Source of the DNA: Gnomoniopsis sp. IMI 355080 | Taxonomy: Eukaryota > Ascomycota > Sordariomycetes > Diaporthales > Gnomoniaceae | Direction: 5' to 3' | NCBI GenBank assembly: GCA_027946555.1 | Contig: JAPEVC010000075.1 | Location: 62,001 to 126,000, forward strand | Length of the DNA: 64,000 nt | Shown here: positions 60,061-64,000 of the stretch, in pieces | Layout of the letters: each line of letters begins with the position of its first letter | How positions within the stretch are numbered: the stretch's first letter is position 1 | Notes under the pieces: model-generated | The model's database searches: none | What the model saw: the letters and a program-made list of their open reading frames with translations, nothing else | What the model was told of the DNA's origin: nothing | Position numbers and translations under genes: made by a program

Positions 60061-60478
60061 ATGTCCTCCATGCGTGCTCTAAAGACTGTCTCCTCTGTGG
60101 CGCGTCCTGGTCTGTCAGCCACCTACCGCAGACAAGTCCCTCGAGTATCCACTAGCCAGCAAGTCCGATGGGCTGCGGCGAAAGGTGACGGCGAGAAGGA
60201 CGATCTCGGTGGTCCTGGCGGCCAGGAGCCTGTCGATCCGACTGCGCGAGACAAACAGAATGCGTAAGTGAGGCCGAAAGACCCTTCCTTCTCCCCCCTT
60301 TTTACATTTTCGAGATGAATTGGCGACTGATTGTGAATCCGGACACAGAAGCCTGCGCAACAAGACCATCGCCGCCATGATCCTTATCGGAGGTCCCATC
60401 TTTTATATGCTCGCGAAGCCGGATCAGGTCGCAGCCAAAGCCCCGGCCCCCAACAACAGTGGGCCCAATAAACTCTAA
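60061..60478 (+). CDS. Small single-pass protein, probably mitochondrial
   Basis: Exons join(60061..60263, 60349..60478), 110 residues; the 85-nt intron (GTAAGT...ACAG) keeps phase. The N-terminus is Arg/Ser-rich and lacks acidic residues for about 40 positions (MSSMRALKTVSS, TYRRQVPRVSTSQQ), as in mitochondrial presequences. A Gly/Asp/Pro-rich linker follows, then one hydrophobic helix (TIAAMILIGGPIFYML) and a short polar Ala/Pro/Asn tail. I do not recognise the family. A small inner-membrane or assembly protein is plausible from topology only. Confidence 0.75.
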
Positions 60479-61340
60479 TTAAGAGCGACGACACTGTTGG
60501 ATCAAATCTGCCTGTAAGCTCCGGAGAACAACTCAATTCTCGGGCAGACAGGTTTACTTCGAGTAGAACAGAACCCGAGAACACTTGAAAGATGTTACCC
60601 TGCGGCATGGTTTCAGCAGGTGGAACGTGTTGTTGGTATGGTAACTGGGCTTCAGGCGCATGGCGTTGGACATGTCTTTTCTTTCTTTAAGGGATGCGGT
60701 TTACAGTATAAGTAAAGCAATCAGGTTGTGGACATGATGCATCACAGACAAAATCCTTGTGACCATGTGTCGTGAAAGTTGATGTTTGATAACGGTTCCA
60801 TCACCGGCTTCCACCTCCGGGAGCCAAGATCGGCCCGGCGTCAAAATGGCGGGGAACCACCTGGCCTCTGTGGAATGTCTCGGAAACGAAGAGTTGAGCC
60901 GACGCGCTAGGTTGCGATATGGTTGGTAACAAAGCGGTCTAGCTCCCTGTAAAGCAAACCGTCGATATCAAATTGGAAGTGTTGGCCGTTCCTGTCCTCC
61001 AACATACGCGCAGTACTATGGTAGGATTGCGGAGTTCCCAGGCATCCCCTGCATCCGTTCCGATCAACGTTGCATTGCATTCGTTCGCCGTGGTCAGCCC
61101 TTTGATAACAACCGACATGCGGTTATCTCCCGGCCTAAGACAGATAAGATGTCACGAGACCCAGCCAGAGGCAGGTCGCTCTTCCGATCTCACGATGATA
61201 ATAATAGGGAGCAGGCCCCATTGATCCTCGGTGCAGGAGCTCGAGATATCAGTCCTCGTCCACATACCGACCAGTCCTCAGCCGAGCGACCTTTCAGGGC
61301 CCGAGGGCCTCACCACCACGCCGCCATCACTTACAACACC
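60479..61340. promoter_or_regulatory. Intergenic region upstream of sugar transporter gene
   Basis: About 860 bases between co-directional genes. The transporter reading frame stays open back to 61149 with earlier in-frame ATG codons, but that part reads as low-complexity Arg/Pro/His sequence and is better taken as leader. Confidence 0.4.
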
Positions 61341-62989
61341 ATGGCTACCGACACCCTCACCAAGTCTCCCACAGCAGGCGACGATGACCTCGGCAAGCCC
61401 ACCATCGGCCAGACATCCACCACAGCCCTTGCCATCCGCGCCGAGCACAACCTGACCTTCACGCAAGCATGCGCGCTTTACCCAGCCGCCATCGGCTGGT
61501 CGGCCTTTGTCTCCCTCGGCGTCATCATGCTGGCCTTTGACCCGCAGCTACTCGGCAACCTGTACGCCACGCCACAATTCTGCCGCGACTTTGGGTATCT
61601 GTTTGAGGGCGAGTACATCATCTCGGCGCCCTGGCAGACGGGTCTCTCCATGGGCAACCCGGTCGGCCAGGTCGTCGGCGCGCTCTTTGCGGCGTATCCC
61701 ATGGATCTGTTTGGGCGCAAGTGGACGTTCGCGGCCTGTGTGGCGCTGACGGGCGCGTTGGTGTTTATTCAGTTCTTTGCGCGGAGCCTGGAGGTGTTGC
61801 TGGTCGGCGAGCTGCTGGGTGGGCTGGTGCTGGGGTGCTATGTTGTCATTGCGCCGGCGTACGCGTCCGAGGTGTGTCCTGTGGCGCTGCGAGGACACCT
61901 TACGAGTTTTGTGAATCTTTGCTTCGTGATCGGGCAGCTGCTGGCCAACGGTGTCACCGCTGGGACGGAAACGCTGGACAACCACTGGGCGTACTCGCTT
62001 CCCTTTGCGCTGCAGTGGTTCTGGGTCGCCATCATTATACCGGGTATCTTCTTTGTGCCAGAGAGCCCGTGGTGGCTTGTGAGGAAGGGTAGGATGGAGG
62101 AGGCTGAAGCAGCTTTGAGCCAGTTAGCGAGTCACAAGGTTGATGTCAAGTCTACGCTGGCGGTCATTGAGGAGACGGATCGGCTGGAGCAGGAGCTTGA
62201 GGCTGGTAGCACATATTGGGATTGCTTCAAGGGTGTCAATTTGAGGCGGACGGAGATCAGCTGCGGTGTATATTGCACGCAGGTCCTGAGCGGGATATAC
62301 TTGGTCAACTACGCCACTTACTTCTTTAAGCTTGCGGGTCTTGATTCTAGCAAAGCCTTTGACGTTAGCATCGGGTTCTTGGGTAAGTCAATACTTTGCG
62401 TGGCCCCCTCTCTCCAAACCATCGGCTAACAGTTGATTCTACTACCACAACAGCTGTGGGCTTCGTCGCCACCATTCTCTCGTGGTTCCTCATCATCCGC
62501 ATTGGCCGCCGCCGCATCTACCTCGGCGGCCTCTCCGCCCTCATTTTTCTAATGCTCCTCATTGGCATTCTCGACTGCATCCCCGGTCGACCCTCAGGCG
62601 TCGAGTGGGCCGAGTCTGCGCTTATGATCATCTGGAACTTTGCCTACGACCTCTCCGTCGGTCCGATCTGCTTCATCATCATCTCCGAGACCTCTGCCAC
62701 CCGCGTCCGTTCCAAGTCCATTGCCGTGGCCACCGCTGCGCAGGCTATCATTGGTATTGCCATGACCGTGGCCATTCCGTACATGATCAACCCAGATCAG
62801 GCCAATATGCAGGGCAAGCTTGGATTTTTCTTTGGCGGCCTGGGTCTGTTGTGTTTTGTTTGGGCATACTTTAGAATGCCCGAGACGATGGGCCGGACGT
62901 ATGAGGAGCTGGATCTGCTCTTCGATAGGCGGGTCCCGGCTAGGCAGTTCAAGAACTATGCTCTTGACTTGTCTGCGCACGATGAGTGA
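61341..62989 (+). CDS. Sugar:H+ symporter (MFS sugar porter family)
   Basis: Exons join(61341..62382, 62454..62989), 525 residues; the 71-nt intron is phase 1 and joins GFLG to AVGFVATI. Twelve hydrophobic segments. Sugar-porter signatures: FGRKW after TM2, PESPWWLVRKGR at the end of the first half, IGRRRIYLGG in the second, ETSATRVRSKS, and PETMGRTYEELD at the C-terminal end. The layout is closest to fungal maltose/alpha-glucoside permeases, though I cannot separate this from other disaccharide or hexose carriers by eye. Location: plasma membrane. Start: MATDTLTKS at 61341, which gives the usual short hydrophilic N-terminus. Confidence 0.9.
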
Positions 62990-63699
62990 GCTAGTATTGT
63001 AGTTATCGTATAGAATTTATACGGAACAAGTAACTAAACACCAATCTACCTTGATTATGAGGACCTGTCTGTGTTTCCTTCCTTACGTTCACTGTCACTA
63101 GGTAGGTAATAGTCTCCCAGAGTTAACTCACCCTAGCGCTACACTAACCGGGGCAAATCTAACCTTTCATCAAAGAGGACACATGATGTAATATTCGATG
63201 ATGGCCCTTACAGAGCGAACTGAGTGCTTCAATACATGTGGGTAAAGATTAAACAAATATTAATGAAAGAGGGAGGGGGCTGTAGCTTTCCCTAACCCTC
63301 CTCACATTGTGCTGTTCTGGCTGCGCGACAGCCAAGATTCCGAGCATCAGCCAACTTTGCAACCCACCAACCAACAACCATTGGAGCAAGATCCAGTATG
63401 CAGCAAATGGCAGCCCGTGGATGAGCGCTCACCCTTGCCACATTGAAACCCCGCTTGCGACAGAACCAGTTGTGTATATATCGCTCTCTAATCGACCTCT
63501 TGCACAGATAACGCTCCCTTTGCTTGTTTGTATAGGGCATATTCCGTATACCCCAGGGACTGTGGGCGTGCTACTTGGAAGTGGACAGTGGCTTCAAGAT
63601 TTGGCTCTGTCTCATCTACCTCTCCCGAGGTCGAACGCGGGGACTCTCACACAGAGCAAGTTGGAAACTAATTCCATAAACTGCTTGGTACAGTCAACC
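62990..63699. other. Intergenic region, no supported gene
   Basis: About 710 bases. A minus-strand ORF at 63292-63540 contains a WVAKLADARN-like string that can mimic translated tRNA, but no cloverleaf folds. The stretch before 63700 should be the promoter of the edge gene. Confidence 0.4.
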
Positions 63700-64000
63700 A
63701 TGGCCCATTATGCCAATCGATTACTCGACGAGGTTCCTGTCCACAATCAAAGGACATATAATGAGAACAGCAAAGGTACTTATGTACTTGATTCTGTCAC
63801 AGAAGCGCACGCCAAACAGCAAATGGATCGGTTACATGAAAGGCAGAGCATCAATGCGAGTGCGTATGCCATAGCACAAGGTCGACCAAACACTTCGCAG
63901 CCAGACCCAGAGTCATACTCTCCAACATCATCCGAGATTGACGCATTGGAAGCATCTTTCTTGGAATTTTCGCAGCCAGATCCAGAGTCGTACTCTCCAA
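63700..64000 (+). CDS. 5' end of unrecognised gene, cut by window edge
   Basis: The frame is open from the ATG at 63700 to the end of the window: 100 codons, no stop. The predicted N-terminus is hydrophilic and Gln/Ser/Asn-rich without signal peptide or membrane segment. A ten-residue unit, SQPDPESYSP, occurs twice, about 24 residues apart, near residues 67 and 91. I recognise no family from this part. Introns beyond the edge are likely. Confidence 0.55.
   Translation, partial: MAHYANRLLDEVPVHNQRTYNENSKGTYVLDSVTEAHAKQQMDRLHERQSINASAYAIAQGRPNTSQPDPESYSPTSSEIDALEASFLEFSQPDPESYSP

Noticed and set aside
63292..63540. Possible tRNA suggested by a WVAKLADARN-like translation on the minus strand
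   Set aside because: No acceptor, D, anticodon and T stems could be paired; the resemblance is only in one segment.

Overview
The window is nuclear DNA of a filamentous ascomycete (Pezizomycotina, probably a Sordariomycete). Genes are interrupted by short GT-AG introns of about 55-225 bases with CTAAC/CTGAC-like branch points. Content is typically fungal: a PKS-NRPS hybrid, a stand-alone A-T-R enzyme, a NACHT-type NLR, a CarO-like rhodopsin and fungal MFS families. Intergenic DNA carries repeated ACCTAGGT palindromes. Exon joins were chosen by reading-frame phase and domain continuity; none is supported by transcripts.

Region 1 (start to about 29.4 kb) looks like one secondary-metabolite gene cluster, open on the left. 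In order: an epoxide-hydrolase-like alpha/beta hydrolase; an NRPS-like A-T-R reductase; a secreted beta-helix protein; a 3624-residue highly reducing PKS-NRPS; its divergently transcribed trans-enoyl reductase; a 2OG/Fe(II) oxygenase; a 14-TM MFS exporter; an isopenicillin-N-synthase-like 2OG oxygenase; and a pyrroline-5-carboxylate reductase. The working model is that the PKS with the trans-ER makes a reduced C-methylated chain. The IPNS-like oxygenase and P5C reductase could supply a cyclic imino acid such as a methylproline. The PKS-NRPS has no terminal reductase/Dieckmann domain and its A domain has lost key residues, so amino-acid loading and release may depend on other proteins.

Region 2 (29.4-50 kb) is accessory in character. 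It holds an unrecognised Cys-rich membrane protein, a 426-bp MITE-like element with 55-bp inverted termini around degenerate telomere-like repeats, a 1596-residue protein with a CorA-like membrane domain, a DHA1 MFS transporter, a fructosamine-kinase-like protein and a SesB-NACHT-propeller NLR.

Region 3 (51-57 kb) holds a proton-pump-type rhodopsin and a CarX-like carotenoid oxygenase, transcribed away from each other. Together they could form a self-sufficient retinal/opsin unit. Region 4 (58-64 kb) has an atypical short-chain reductase, a small predicted mitochondrial membrane protein, a sugar transporter and the 5' end of an unrecognised repeat-containing gene cut by the window edge.
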